In this document: positions 35,940 to 47,935 of the stretch, one piece after another | How positions within the stretch are numbered: position 1 is the stretch's first letter | Layout of the letters: every line of letters begins with the position of its first letter | Source of the DNA: Megalobrama amblycephala | Taxonomy: Eukaryota; Chordata; Actinopteri; Cypriniformes; Xenocyprididae | Assembly (NCBI RefSeq): GCF_018812025.1 | Contig: NC_063066.1 | Location: forward strand, 9,555,882 to 9,619,881 | Length of the DNA stretch: 64,000 nucleotides | Direction: 5' to 3' | Translations under genes and position numbers: made by a program | The notes under the pieces: generated by a model | The model's database searches: none | What the model was told of the DNA's origin: nothing | Seen by the model: the letters and a program-made list of their open reading frames with translations, nothing else

Positions 35940-37480
35940 ATTTAGCAGTTAAATAGTGGAAAGAACAAAGCAGGAAGACAGTGCTGATTCACTGCAAGCA
36001 GGAGGATGTTTTCAAAGTTTTAACCATACTAAAAGAAATCCTAATGGATCAGTCGAGAGGCCATCAAGGCGGGGCCAGCTGCATTCAGAAATCATTAATG
36101 GACATTAGTGACTAGCCATTACGACTTCTAAAGCGGTCATTAAAGATTCATTGGGAAGCGCTGTTGATCCGGCAAACACTGGGCGTGTGTTCACTAAACT
36201 GCAGTGCTCTGGGTCAAAATTGCAGGGAGAAAATCGAACATCGTACTTCCTACTAGAGCAGAGCTTTCGTTCCTCTCACGTTACAAAGAAACGGCTGTAA
36301 AGTGATCCTTTAATGCGTCGTGTAAACCAGTTATACCAGACCTTCCATTCTCCACTCAGAAATACAGCAAACATTAGCTGCGCCTTTCACTTCTGTTCTG
36401 AACACGCCTGACGGATTTAACAACGATCCAAGCATCCAGATAAAAGAACAATTCTTTTAATACAAACAACTGTGAAAGCTGCTGGTGGTCCAGTAAAACT
36501 TTCATGACAAAAAGATTTAAGATGCAGAAATAGCAGGATGAATTTCAGTATATTAATAGCAGTCTGAACTGAAGTTTTAAATCAAGCCATGGTCTGTACA
36601 TTTACAAGCATGAGAACATTGATGTGTGGTCACACTTATCGTTGGACATATCGAACAAATTAATCAGCCCCATATAACAGTCGCGATGAATATGTTCATG
36701 CTGCAGTGGAAAATGTTAAACGAGGCTGATCTCAAGTCAGGCCAAATAAACCTTCAATCATACTTTCATTTAAAGTGTATTAATGAAGGCAACATTATCT
36801 GTTCTGCAAAGGCCGAATACAAATACATTATGAAACTTAACAAGTGTCAGGATTATTCAGTTATTTGTTCATTTAATTTCATTTTCATTGACTTTTAGAT
36901 TGCTTTTCTTTGTTTCCTGTTGTCTTTGTTTCTACTATCATTAGTTACTATGGTGATTCATTTGATCATTACGCCTGTTAGTCCTTTAGTTTGTCATGTG
37001 TGTGTATTTAAGTTCCTCATTTCCCTGCCGTTAGTGTCAGTTATTGTTTGTGTTCAATGCACACTGCTATGTTACCTGTGAACTATCTGAGATCATTTTT
37101 GTTAAAATACCTAGGATCTACAGGATCAAACACAAATCAGTAAACACTGCAAATAACACTCACACAAATGTCACACACCATCATGGTAACAAGTGAATAT
37201 TCCTTGTTTATACTAGAGGTAAGTCGTGTTGTATGTTAATCTTGCTCTGTGTATCCCTGCCGTAACTTTTAAAGGAGCCCATAACCATGCAAGTACTGCA
37301 TTTTTATTAAAAGTGGCATTTAGAGAAGGAAAGATCCATGAATCACTGCATCAAAAGTGTTTATCAGTGGTTTGTCCACTAGATGGAGTAAGCGACACAT
37401 ATTTATGAACCTGTGCAGTCCATCCATTACTTCAGACCAGAAATGGTTCTACTTGACCAAAGCCACTTATGTTTGTCTGA
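35940..37480. other. Region upstream of the candidate U exon
   Basis: This is possible promoter and 5' flank of the U transcript. I recognised no transposon here. The short plus-strand open frame at 36626-36898 shows no family features. Confidence 0.5.
36075..36165. promoter_or_regulatory. ATTA-rich cluster upstream of the candidate U exon
   Basis: Within about 90 bp, 140-230 bp upstream of the candidate U-exon ATG, there are several ATTA/TAAT cores (CATTAATGG, CATTAGTG, CCATTACG, CATTAAAG). They are the usual core of homeodomain binding sites. The stretch is not part of a repeat I recognise. Its position suits a proximal promoter or enhancer for a neuronal gene, but the motif is short and the function is inferred. 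Confidence 0.3.
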
Positions 37481-38011
37481 TACACTACCGGTAAAATGTT
37501 TTTGGACGGTAAGATTTTTTAAAAATGTTTTTAAAAGAAGTCTCTTCTGCTCACCAAGGCTTCATTTATTTGATCTAATATACAGGAAAAACAGTAATAT
37601 TGTGAAATATTTTTACAATTTAAAAAAAACTGTTTTCTATATGAATATATTTTAAAATGTAATTTATTTCTGTGTTGCCAAAGCTGAATTTTCAGCATCA
37701 TTCCTCCAGTCTTCAGTGTCACATGATCCTTCAGAAATCATTCTAACATGCTGGTTTGATACTCAAGAAACATTTATTATTATTATCAATGTTGAAAACA
37801 GTTTTTTTTTTTTTTTTCAGGATTATTTGATGAATAGAAAATTCAAAAGAACAGAATTTATCTGAAATAGAAAGCTTTTACAACATTACAAATGTCTATA
37901 CTGTCACTTTTGATCAAATCAATGCATCCTTTCTGAATAAAAATATTAATTTTTCATTTCTTTCCAAAAAAAAAAAAAAAAAAAAACTCTTACTGACCCC
38001 AAACTTTTGAT
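37481..38011 (+). repeat. 'CACTACCATTCAAAAGTTTG' element, left copy of a foldback pair
   Basis: The left terminus is TACACTACCGGTAAAATGTT. The body has AGAAGTCTCTTCTGCTCACC, AAAGCTGAATTTTCAGCATC and ATCATTCTAACATGCTGG, and it ends CTGACCCCAAACTTTTGA without the final GTAGTGTA. The second copy follows at once in the opposite orientation. Confidence 0.9.
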
Positions 38012-38420
38012 AATGTTACAAAAGCTTTCTGTTTCAGATAAATTATGCTCTTTTGAACTTTCTATTCATCAAATAATCCTGAAAAAAAAAAAAAAATTGC
38101 ACACAACTGTTTTTAACATTGATAATAATAATGTTTCTTGAGCAGCAAATCAGCATATTAGAATGATTTCTGAAGGATCATGTGACACTGAAGACTGAAG
38201 TAATGATGCTGAAAATTAAGCTTTGGCAACACAGAAATAAATTGCATTTTAAAATATATTCAAATAGAAAACAGATATTTTAAATTTTAAAAATATCACA
38301 CAGTATTTTTGTTTTTGTTATATTTTGAATCAATCAAATGGAGCCTTGGTGAGCAGAAGAGACTTCTTTTAAAAACATTAAAAAATCTTACAGTCCAAAA
38401 ACTTTTGACCAGTAGTGTAC
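38012..38420 (-). repeat. 'CACTACCATTCAAAAGTTTG' element, inverted right copy
   Basis: It reads in reverse: AAATCAGCATATTAGAATGA, GGATCATGTGACACTGAAGA, GTGAGCAGAAGAGACTTCTT, ending ACTTTTGACCAGTAGTGTAC. Together with 37481-38011 it forms a 0.94-kb imperfect palindrome. Confidence 0.9.
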
Positions 38421-39546
38421 ATTATTATGAAATAGTTAATATATAACTATTACTGATAATTAGGCTAGATTAATATAATCTATTTAGGCTAACTTAAAAT
38501 TGTTTTTATTAATTTTTATAATCTTTAAACAAGTCAAGGTTGAATTTTTTTTCCATATTTATCATTTTGGAGACCATTAAAGACAGGACAGCAAGAACAT
38601 CTTTAAAAACAAACAAAAAATTGCTTATCTTCACTAGATGGAATGCATAGGTCAAAAAGGGTCCTTTCTACACACATTGTATGATCAATAATAATTACAT
38701 TGATGTTGAGAAAGAAAAGTAAGAGAGCTTGCGTAAAATAAAAAGCGTATGATAGCATACACACATATATGTGTATATCTCTGTGTGTGTGAGAGATAAA
38801 GTGCAGACAAAAGTCACAGTGGAAGTGACAGCTGATCAGATGATGTAAACGGCTTGATGATTATGGGTTATAGGAGCTCTGATGAAACTGAAAGACACTG
38901 CCACACAATTAGTGTGATTGCTGTCCTCTAACTAATGCATTAGCTGCATTTACCAGATCTATGCTTTTACAACATCCTCAGGTGGTTCAGAACGCGAGAT
39001 CCTCTCTTCACTAAGGGTGTTATAAAGAAGTGCATCTCCGAACCAATGTTTGTTCTGCATGTTTGGGCACATAATAAGGTTCATGGAAACAGAAATGGAT
39101 TCATGACACACATTGCTGCAGCAAATGCTTTGGAGATGAGGAAACGACTACAATACAGCACCTGTTTTATTACATTTGCTGTGTTATGACCAAGTAGAGA
39201 CATGAACACACACACACTCTCACACAAGTGATAATTGTGCCAGTTTGCAGTGCGCTTCCTGCTGACACACACGGGCACACAGATGGCCATACTGATCCTC
39301 TCTCAACGCCTGGGAATGCTCAGATATCAGCAACATACAGCCAGAAAGAATGACATCATCTCTCAGAGATGCGCAGACATCATGGCTGTGAGCGCCATCA
39401 ACGGCCACTAGATGGAGCTGTTGTTAATGGACTTTGACATCTATGGCCAGTTGTGGAGAGCAAAGAGCCTTTTGACCTCCACATTCCTATTTTCTATTAA
39501 AGATGTAAGCTTTCGTCTTTAATAAGTATTTAGAATGCAATATTTT
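38421..39546. other. Non-coding interval
   Basis: AT-rich and TG-rich sequence with no recognised gene. Short antisense frames near 39081-39408 show no domain. Confidence 0.5.
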
Positions 39547-40940
39547 AAATGATGCTATGTTTCCATCTACCTATTTTTATATTAATTTTGGGATATTGTT
39601 TTAAAAAAATGCTGGATGGAAACGGCAAGATGCGCTTAAATTATATAAATGAGCATAAAAACGCGTGCTTGATAGCGACGGATTTTTTTTATCTGATAAG
39701 GAGGCGTGCATAAACTACGATGTAAACATATTTACCAAATAAATCTCCCTCTTAAAACAAAAACAAACAAAAAAATGTGACTTTGCCTCAACAGAGGATG
39801 AGATTTGGATAACTGGACTAACCAGTGGACCATAGAGTAGCCTACCACAGAGATGGCGTGTTTTTGTATGCAAAACCCGGAAGCGAGTTAGCATTTTAGG
39901 ACTTCCGGTTCCATCGCCCTAAAGCCTATGGGTTTTTTGAATGGGTTTTTGCTAAATCGCTTGAAATAAGGTCTGTGGTTAACAAAGCCTCTAAATATTT
40001 TCATGTTTTGATCTATGACATAAAACACACCAGTTATAACCCGCTTGTGATTTTTTTAAACCTTTATTGTGTCTTAAAAACGGTGGTTGCTAACAAGTTG
40101 CTAAAAGGGACTACTTCCTTTGGCGGGGACTTTAGACGTCATCATGACAAACAGGACATTTTGACAGCATTTCTCATGAAAAAGTGGATTCATACACAGC
40201 GCAGATCATAATCAGCGAGCATGTTTTTAAATAAAGTTTGAGGAAGCTTAGTGGTTGTGACGTTGATCCACGACCATGGTGTGCTGTAGTCCGTTTATAG
40301 CCTACTGTTAGCCTTTTATATCTCACGACTTTATCTAGGCTTCAAAATCTATAAATGTTGTGTTAACTTGTAAAGATTATCTTGATAGACAAAACGTGGA
40401 AGTGTCATAACCCTTTGTTAAACACAGAGCTTATTTTTTGTGATTTTCCAAAAGTCTATGGGAAAAATGCATCGAGGGAACCCGTGCGCCGCTAACTTCC
40501 GGGCTGGCCTACAAAAACACATCATCTCTGAGGTACTCTATTGCTCAGCATCTCAAATGTTCATTTGGTCATTCTGAAATTCTTGAATCAAAGTCTGTCA
40601 TCAAAATGATTGGGTATCCAACAACTGTCTCACAATTACATCCACAAATATTAGGAATGCATGATAACATGGACAGTTTTTTCTGTTTATTGCATTTCGT
40701 CCTCATGCGTGCTCTGTCTGAGGCGCAAGTAATATATGACATTGGAAAAAAGAGCCACAGTGACTTCCCCAATTGTAGCTACTTCCATCTTTATTACAAG
40801 TATTTTGTGCCAGTTTCCCAGGAAGTGACGATTTTGATCACTTGAACACATGGGACGGAAACACTGCTTTATTTACAAATGTTTTGTCCATTTTGCGCAT
40901 AACTTAAATTCACAACTTTGGATGGAAACAGTAAATGATG
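39547..40940. mobile_element. hAT-like element with 8-bp target duplication, carrying a nested insert
   Basis: AAATGATG flanks both sides (39547-39554 and 40933-40940). The element, 39555-40932, begins CTATGTTTCCATC and ends GGATGGAAACAGT, which are inverted repeats. The 8-bp duplication supports hAT. Most of its length is a second element at 39833-40540. The outer element without the insert would be about 670 bp and codes for nothing. Confidence 0.85.
39833..40540. mobile_element. Nested element with TAGAGTAGCC ends
   Basis: The left TAGAGTAGCCTACCACAGAGATG and the right CATCTCTGAGGTACTCTA are inverted repeats about 0.7 kb apart, with CCGGAAG/CTTCCGG motifs just inside each end. TA at both edges fits a Tc1/mariner-like target. 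The ORF at 39975 lies wholly inside and has no known domain. Confidence 0.75.
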
Positions 40941-42292
40941 ATAGTGTGAGTATTAAATCACAGAGGATCAATTGACCCTTCGCCAGGAGTTTGATTGACA
41001 GGCGACCTAACCAATCATAACACCAAATCCACCATTTTGTCCAACAAAGCAGTTAGCAGATTAACATAGGTGGACTTGAAGTTGAAAAATTGTATGTATT
41101 GACGTCTTTCCGTGATTGAAACAACATTCCTTATGATGTTCATTCATGTTTATTTGAACTACTGTAGTAGGAAGAGATGATCGGTTCACGAGCAGCTTGA
41201 ACTGAGGCGCTACAGCGATCTGTCACGATACATTAAAGAGCCACAAAATTAGTATTTACTGTTTAAATTTCTTTAAAAATTACAAAATTTGAGACTTTGT
41301 TTCATATTAAAAGTAACCTGCTTTGCCTTGTCTGTCGATGCGTTGTCAATGTCCTCTTTGCTCCGCGTTGTATTTTTCACTGAGAACATGTGTGGCGAGA
41401 GATCGGCATGGCTTGTCAGACATAGCAACAGTAACTAAAGGGTCTTTGCGCACGGTCAATTGGTTGTCAAGGCTTACATTTAGACAGCAAGTGGAACCAA
41501 CAGAGATTAAGATGAAAATGGTGTGGGGGGAAAAAGCAGTAAAAGTGAAGTATGTGTTGTCCTAATGTGGCCCACAAGCCATGCAAGTTCACAGCATCTC
41601 ACTGCTGCTAAAAACAGGAGGGCCTTCTGCTGAGCGCTGGCCACTAACAACATGGCAATGGCAGGCGTTGTCATGGAGACAGTGTCTATATCAGAGCATG
41701 TGTGTGAGCATAGTAGATGGGGGAAGGGGAGTATCATCCTCAACCCTCTACTACCCCCCATTTCCCCTTTTTTCTGTCTCTCTCGCACTCTCGTTAATAG
41801 CAAAATGGGATTTTCAAATCATGTCCACAACCAGGTTACCTGTCACATGCGGTCTGCTTTGAGCTGCTGATGTAATAAGTGTTAGATGGTGAGAAATAAA
41901 ATAAAGTGTAATTGGAAGAGATGAAAGGGAGAGGCTGAGAAAATAATAATAGGGTTCAACAATATGAGAGGGATGGGACATATTTGTCATCGAAGGGTTA
42001 TGATAAAGAAAAGATAAATGCAGAGATGGTGAGTGAAAGAAAAGGAGAAAGAGCAGAAAAAGGATGAATAAGATGAGGATGTAATAAAAAACTTCTTTCC
42101 ATCAGTGCCTAAATAAATTCAAAACTCCATGTTCTGTTGAAAGTGACCATGTTTTTAATGTTTGGAGTCTATATGCAATGTCTACACATAAAAAATTAAA
42201 AATGTACAATTTAAAATATAAATATATAAATGTTTTAGCAACATGAATGCGGGTAGATGGCTAACTGTGCAACTTTAATTGTGTATTTATTC
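40941..42292. other. Non-coding interval
   Basis: No gene was recognised. A purine-rich stretch spans about 41885-42085. The open frames near 41323-41870 are short, overlap on both strands and lack family features. Confidence 0.5.
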
Positions 42293-42604
42293 ACACTACT
42301 GTTTAAAAGTTTGGCATCTGTAATATTTATGTTTATGCTCACCAAGGCATCATTTATTTGAACAAAAATACAGTAAAAACAGTAATATTGTGAAATATTA
42401 TTACAAGTTAACTGTTTTATAATTGAGTATATTTTTCAAATATATTTTATTCCTGTGATAGTAAAGCTGAATTTTCAGCATCATTACTCCAGACTTCAGT
42501 GTCACATGAGTGTCCTTCAGAAATCATTCTAATATGAAGATTTGGTGCTCATGACACATTTCTTATTCTCAACAAACATTTGTGCTGCTTAATGTTTTTG
42601 TGGG
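42293..42604 (+). repeat. Truncated 'CACTACCATTCAAAAGTTTG' element
   Basis: It begins CACACTACTGTTTAAAAGTT and has the family body (GCTCACCAAGGCATC, AAAGCTGAATTTTCAGCATC). It stops near GTGGGATGCATC, where the MITE arm at 42605 starts. Confidence 0.85.
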
Positions 42605-43055
42605 ATGCATCGAGAGACTTGATCGCTTTTTATGATAAACAGATTAAATTTGGGCTTTTATTCACATATAAACATTGATCAGCGAACATAAACAGAAGCT
42701 GAACCGAACCTGCTTGACACACGTCAAACATGCTTGAGCTTCCGTTTACCGCAACTGATGTGCGAGTAGATGAATGTTTATATGTGAATAAAAGCCTAAA
42801 TTAAATCTGTTCATCATATAAAGCGTGAAAATTTTGGACTAAACCGCTCAATTCATATGGATTAGTTTTGCAGTCTTTTTATGAACTTTTTAAAACGTCA
42901 AAGTGGTAGTTGCGTAACTGTCTATGGAGGGACAGAAAGCTCTCAGGTTTCATCAAAAAGATCTTCATTTGTGTTCTGAAGATGAACGAAAGTCTTTGGA
43001 ATGACATGAGGGTAAGTAATTAATTTTTCATTTTCAATTTTTAACCCTTTAAGTC
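42605..43055. mobile_element. TTAA-type MITE with internal palindrome
   Basis: The arms around TGATAAACAGATTAAATTTGGGC (42633) and GCCTAAATTAAATCTGTTCATCA (42795) are inverted and flank a shorter loop. The right terminus is the decayed TTTCAATTTTTAACCCTTTAA. It carries the ATGGAGGGACAGAAAGCTCTC block seen at 23502. Confidence 0.75.
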
Positions 43056-44214
43056 AAGCATGAATGTTACACTTCATATTAAATGTTTTTTTTTACATGA
43101 TTGTAATTTGAATTATATAATTGCACATGAATCCTTACTAAACAGCAATAGAAATGAAGAGTTGCATCACACTGTTGCATCTCAGTAATGCAAGGTGGAT
43201 ATTGAATAACAGGGTTAAGCAGTTACATACCTCATAAAGTCAACACTGCCCCAATTATCAGGCAGTTGTGTCCTCATTAGACCATCAGCTGCATTAGCTG
43301 GGGTGAGCAAGAGTCCATCACAAACCAGGCGGCTGATTATTCTGCAACGACCAAGTACACAACTACGGCTAATTTCATTCTAGGCCTCCAGGGATTCCCA
43401 TTTAGCTTCAAGGAAAACTCAATTCACAGACTCGTCTCCAGTGCTCTCAGAAACACACTATGTATAGCTATTGTGAGTCCTGACTCATAGGAACAGAAGT
43501 GTAAGCATCAATAATCAGAGAAGGTAATTACAGATGGCCGCTCTGTCTACTTCACAGTATGAGGACACTTTAAATGAGTGCAATCAGAACAGATAAAGGA
43601 GTCGTTCTGACACCCTTGAAGTCATCAGTTTACATGTGGGTCATACAAAAAGCTGTGCATTCGAGACATTAACATCAAAAAAAGGAACTGCAAAATTAAT
43701 GTTCATTTTCAAACAGGTTTCCTAACATAACGCAACCACAACATATGGAAAGTATAGTGTGTTACAGTGATGTAACAGAATCTGATCTGTTATGTTGTGA
43801 ACAAGGTGCCCATTTCCTGTGTTAAGCATGAGTTCATCAACTCGGTCTCGGTCCTGGCCTGAAAGCTTGCACTCTTTGATGAGTGGGAGAAGTCTCAATC
43901 TCCAGAGTCAAATGAGCTGTGAAACGGCACACAACACTGGAGCTCAGTGCTAGGGCCCATCTGACCTGAATGAGAAATCCAAGCACTAGTTTCATTTGTA
44001 TGAGCTCCACAGAGCCTGAGAGAGAGCTGCCCCAGCTGATGCTGCGAGCCAAAGACAGCTGCAAACCCTGTTACGCATCTGTACGGTCTCATTTCTGAGT
44101 GGATACTTGTACAGCAGATGCTTAAACTACAACCACTGTCATGCCCATTCAAACATGTCCCCCCATTTTTAGATCTTGAATGCAACAAAATATAAATAAT
44201 TAAAAACAAATAAA
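43056..44214. other. Non-coding interval
   Basis: No gene or repeat family was recognised. Antisense frames at 43837-44209 overlap in different phases and are treated as chance. Confidence 0.5.
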
Positions 44215-44573
44215 TACACTACCGGTCAAAATATTTTGTTGTTGTTGTGTAAAGTCACCATGAAATTAAAATGGGCATTTCCTATTGTTTTATGGAATAG
44301 AGGGTATGCATTGACATCACTTTCCTGCCGGAACACGCCCCCTCAGCCAGACTGAGTGGCAAAAGAGCCAGATGCATGACTGGATTTAATAGGGGAAACT
44401 GTGAAAATGGAAATAAAACACGAGTAAAACAAATGATTAAACTATAGGCTGTACTTTATAGCATTCCTTACAACTTACCAAAGACCCAGTAATTTATGGA
44501 TATTGACATGCAGTGAGGAATCGCGTTTTCTGACATTTATATGTGCCTGATTTTGACGCTGTGGAAATACATA

Positions 44574-45401
44574 AGGCAAATTTTCGGAAGAGGATTAGGG
44601 CCAAGCGATAATAAAAAAAATAAAACCATCTTGAGATTAAAGTTGTTAAATTTCGAGAAAAAACTCGTTAAATTTCGAGAAAAAAGTCGAAATAAAATGT
44701 TGAGAATAAAGTCATTAAATTACGAGAAAAAAGTTGTTAAATTAAGAGAACAAATTCGTTAAATTATGAGAAAAATGTCATTAAATTTCGAGAAAAAAGT
44801 CGAGATAAAATGTTGAGAATAAAGTCATTAAATTATGAGAATAAAGTCATTAAATTACGAGAAAAAAGTTGTTAAATTTCAAGAAAAAAGTCGAGATAAA
44901 ATGTTGAGAACAAAGTCATTAAATTACGAGAAAAAAGTTGTTAAATTACGAGAACAAATTCGTTAAATTATGAGAAAAATGTTGTTAAATTGAGAAAAAA
45001 GTCGAGATAAAATGTTGAGAATAAAGTCATTAAATTATGAGAATAAAGTCATTAAATTACGAGAAAAAAGTCGTTAAATTATGAGAACAAATTCGTAATT
45101 TAACGAATTTGTTCTCGTAATTTAACGACTTTTTTCTCATAATTTAATGATTTTATTCTCAACATTTTATCTCGACTTTTTTCTCAATTTAACAACATTT
45201 TTCTCATAATTTAACGAATTTGTTCTCGTAATTTAACGAGTTTTTTTCTCATAATTTAACAAGTTTATTCTCAACATTTTATCTCTACTTTTTTCTCGAA
45301 ATTTAACGAGTTTTTTCTCGAAATTTAACAACTTTAATCTCGAGATGGTTTTATTTTTTTATTATTGCTTGGCCCTAATCCTCTTCCGTACAAATTTGCC
45401 T
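44574..45401. repeat. Palindrome of tandem TTAAATTACGAGAAAAAAGT units
   Basis: The left half holds many degenerate units of 20-25 bp built on TTAAATTACGAGAAAAAAGT. The right half holds the reverse complements (ACTTTTTTCTCGTAATTTAA), meeting near 45095. The outer ends AGGCAAATTTTCGGAAGAGG and CCTCTTCCGTACAAATTTGCCT are also inverted, as are GGGCCAAGCGATAATAAA and TTTATTATTGCTTGGCCC nearby. The 828-bp unit therefore behaves as a terminal-inverted-repeat element with a satellite-like interior. ORFs in it are lysine-rich by-products. Confidence 0.93.
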
Positions 45402-46039
45402 GTTAAAGCTTTATATAAATTCAATATATGTAGCTGTAAATCCAGGTGATCACTTATATCAATGTTATATATATCATCCAGCCCTAAAACTCGTATAGTT
45501 TTTGTCACACCCAATTATGCAGAATATAAGATGGTAAAAATTTAATTGATGAGTTGTCAATACAATATATAGGGTATGATTTTACCCCAAAATTCAACAT
45601 TATGACAAAATGATAACTGCAAATCCATGTTGTTTTGGAGTTCTGTGAATTGCAGCAATCCAATTGCCTCTCTTTTCTGTAGCTTTTGGCAGTCTGTAAA
45701 AATAAACCTCAGATTTCTTGTCAAATCTATTTGTAGAGTCAATCACAAAGCGTTTTGTGTGTTTTTTTGCAGCATTCACGCTGAAAACCAATGCTGCCAC
45801 TCGGTCTTTTTGCCAGTCAGTGGATGTAACAGCAGTCACTTCGGCAGACGGTGACGTCACATGAATACCCTCTATATTGCAGTATTTATTATAAATGATT
45901 CATTAGTGCACATCATTATTATTTTTTAATCTTTGTGCCCTCGTAATCTTTAATTAAAGTAGCTTCCTCTCCCTCTTGCAATGATATCCTTCCAATGATA
46001 AGGAAGAAAAGATTGTCACAACTTATGTTTCATGCCGAC

Positions 46040-46374
46040 TTCAACGAAATGAATACATTTATTTAGCAAGGATGCATTAAAATTGATAAATAGTGACAGT
46101 AAAGACATTTCCAATGTTACAACCAAATCACCAAATCAGCATATTATAATGATTTCTGAAGGATCATGTGACTCTGAAAACTGGAGTAATGGTGCTGAAA
46201 ATTCAGCTTTACCATCACAGGAATAAATTAAAATATATTAAAATAGAAAACAGTTATTTTAAATTGTAACAATTTCACAATATTACTGTTTTAATGTATT
46301 TGTCATCAAATAAATGCAGCTTTGATGACTTTTACATTACCCCAAACTTTTGAACAGTACTATAAATAAATAAG
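46040..46374 (-). repeat. 'CACTACCATTCAAAAGTTTG' element, reverse orientation
   Basis: The body blocks ATAGTGACAGTAAAGACATT, AAATCAGCATATTATAATGA and GAAGGATCATGTGACTCTGA are followed by the terminus CCCAAACTTTTGAACAGTAC. A matching opposite terminus, TACACTACCGGTCAAAATATT, lies at 44215-44235. The two may be the split ends of one copy with the 44240-46039 DNA inserted between them. Confidence 0.8.
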
Positions 46375-46458
46375 TTGCACAATTAGCCATTGCTCTTTGA
46401 AACACCCTCTGCGAAATTTTCAACAGTATGTTACCTGTGCAACACGATTTAACAGACT

Positions 46459-46692
46459 TTGCACTCATGTTATGACTCTGTCAGAGGTGCATATAAGTCC
46501 ATTAGTAATCCACCCTTGGGACTGTCTGACCATAACACTGTGTTTTTCATTCCTGTTTATAAAACGGTTTTAAAAAAGTATAAGGCTGAAAACAAATCTA
46601 TCAGGAAATGGTCTGTGGATTCATCTTTAGCATTGCAAGGATGTTTTGATTGTACAAATTGGGAGGTTTTTGGCCAGCAACTCATGTTCTGA
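46459..46692 (+). pseudogene. L2 endonuclease C-terminal remnant
   Basis: The frame includes CYDSVRGAYKSIS and then LGLSDHNTVFFIPVYK, the SDH motif at the end of the APE-type endonuclease, followed by the conserved LQGCFDCTNWEVF. It ends at a premature stop. The earlier endonuclease domain is absent. Confidence 0.85.
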
Positions 46693-46773
46693 TATTGATG
46701 AATTAACAAATGTTGTAAGTAGTTATTTAATTTTTTTTCTCAAAAAAACTGTACAAACTTTTGTAAGTACCTT

Positions 46774-47328
46774 ATGATTGAAAGAAACAAGGCATTTCAT
46801 GCAGGTGACTTGGAAAGGAAACATGATTTGCATAAACAAATAAAGTGTGAAATTAGGAGGGCCAAAAATAAATACAAGGAGAAAGTAGAGGAGGATCTTA
46901 GAAGAAACAGACTTGGCTCTGCCTGGGAGAGTATGCTTACTATAACTGGATCCAAGAGTAAAAGTAATGCCCCCATAAAACTGGTTGGTTATCAATCCGA
47001 TATACAGTTGGCACAAGAATTGAATACGTTTTTACTAGATTTGATGTGGAGGATTTTACTAGTGTAATGATCGCACTTAGGAATGAGACTATGTGTAATA
47101 TGGAGTGTAAATTTTTCAATCAACAGGATGTTATAAATAAAGGTGGGAAAATCCTTTGGACCAGATAAGATTGGGGGACATTTATTAAAGACATGTGCGG
47201 ATCAGTTGGGTCCTGTTTTTTATAAAATATTCCAAAAGTCGCTTTATCTTCAAAAAATTCCTAAGTTGTGGAAAGAAGCCATAGTTGTGCCTTTAGGGAA
47301 GACAAGTTATCCTAAGACTCTGGTCTAA
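46774..47328 (+). pseudogene. L2 linker and N-terminal reverse-transcriptase remnant
   Basis: Two frames, 46774-47067 and 47143-47328, are separated by a frameshift and missing sequence. The first is the charged linker (ERNKAFHAGDLERKHDLHKQ); the second contains GPDKIGGHLLKTCADQLGPV and LYLQKIPKLWKEAIVVPLGK, the typical start of L2 reverse transcriptase. Confidence 0.85.
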
Positions 47329-47373
47329 ATGATTTTAGACCTGTTGCTCTGACATCATTGGTGATGAAATGTT

Positions 47374-47935
47374 TTGAGAAATTTGAGAAACTTAAAGTCT
47401 TTTAGATCATTGCAGTTTGCTTACCAGGCCAGAAGGGGAGTTGAGGATGCATCATCCATCCTGTTAAACATGATTATAAAACATCTGGAGGGAAGTAAAA
47501 CCCATGTTATATTGCTTTTTGTAGATTTTTTGTCAGGGTGGTTATTAGATTTTTTAAGTGATAGAATGCAGAGAGTGAGAGTAAACAGTACCTTATCAGA
47601 CACCCTTATTACGTCCACAGGTTCTCCTCAAGGATGTGTTCTTTCACCCTTGCTCTATATTTTATATACTAATGATTGTGTGAGTAGACACAAAGACAGG
47701 TTCATCATAAAATTTGCTGATGATACTGTTATGGTTAGTTTGTTGACTAAAGATGAGAATTGTCATGATCCAGTGGAGAATGATTTTATGACATGGTCTG
47801 ACAGTGCCTTTTTGCAAGTAAACATAAAAAAGACCAAAGATATGGTAATTGATTTTAGATCCAGTCCTTCGTCTCCTCAACCAACCAGAATAAAAGGTCA
47901 AATGGCGGAATGGGCCAGCAGTTACAAGTACCTTA
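47374..47935 (+). pseudogene. L2 reverse-transcriptase core remnant
   Basis: The frame holds LQFAYQARRGVEDA, then HVILLFVDF joined by an internal deletion to SGWLLDFLSDRMQRVRVN, then STGSPQGCVLSPLLY and the catalytic FADDT box. It is interrupted at YKYL by the insert that begins at 47933. The deletion removes most of the stretch after the first catalytic aspartate. Confidence 0.9.

Noticed and set aside
44541..44762. Lys-rich plus-strand frame with a coiled-coil look
   Set aside because: It is made by the tandem TTAAATTACGAGAAAAAAGT units.
44574..45401. CRISPR-like regular spacing of short repeats
   Set aside because: Units are directly adjacent and degenerate, there are no unique spacers, the array is mirrored, and the genome is vertebrate.
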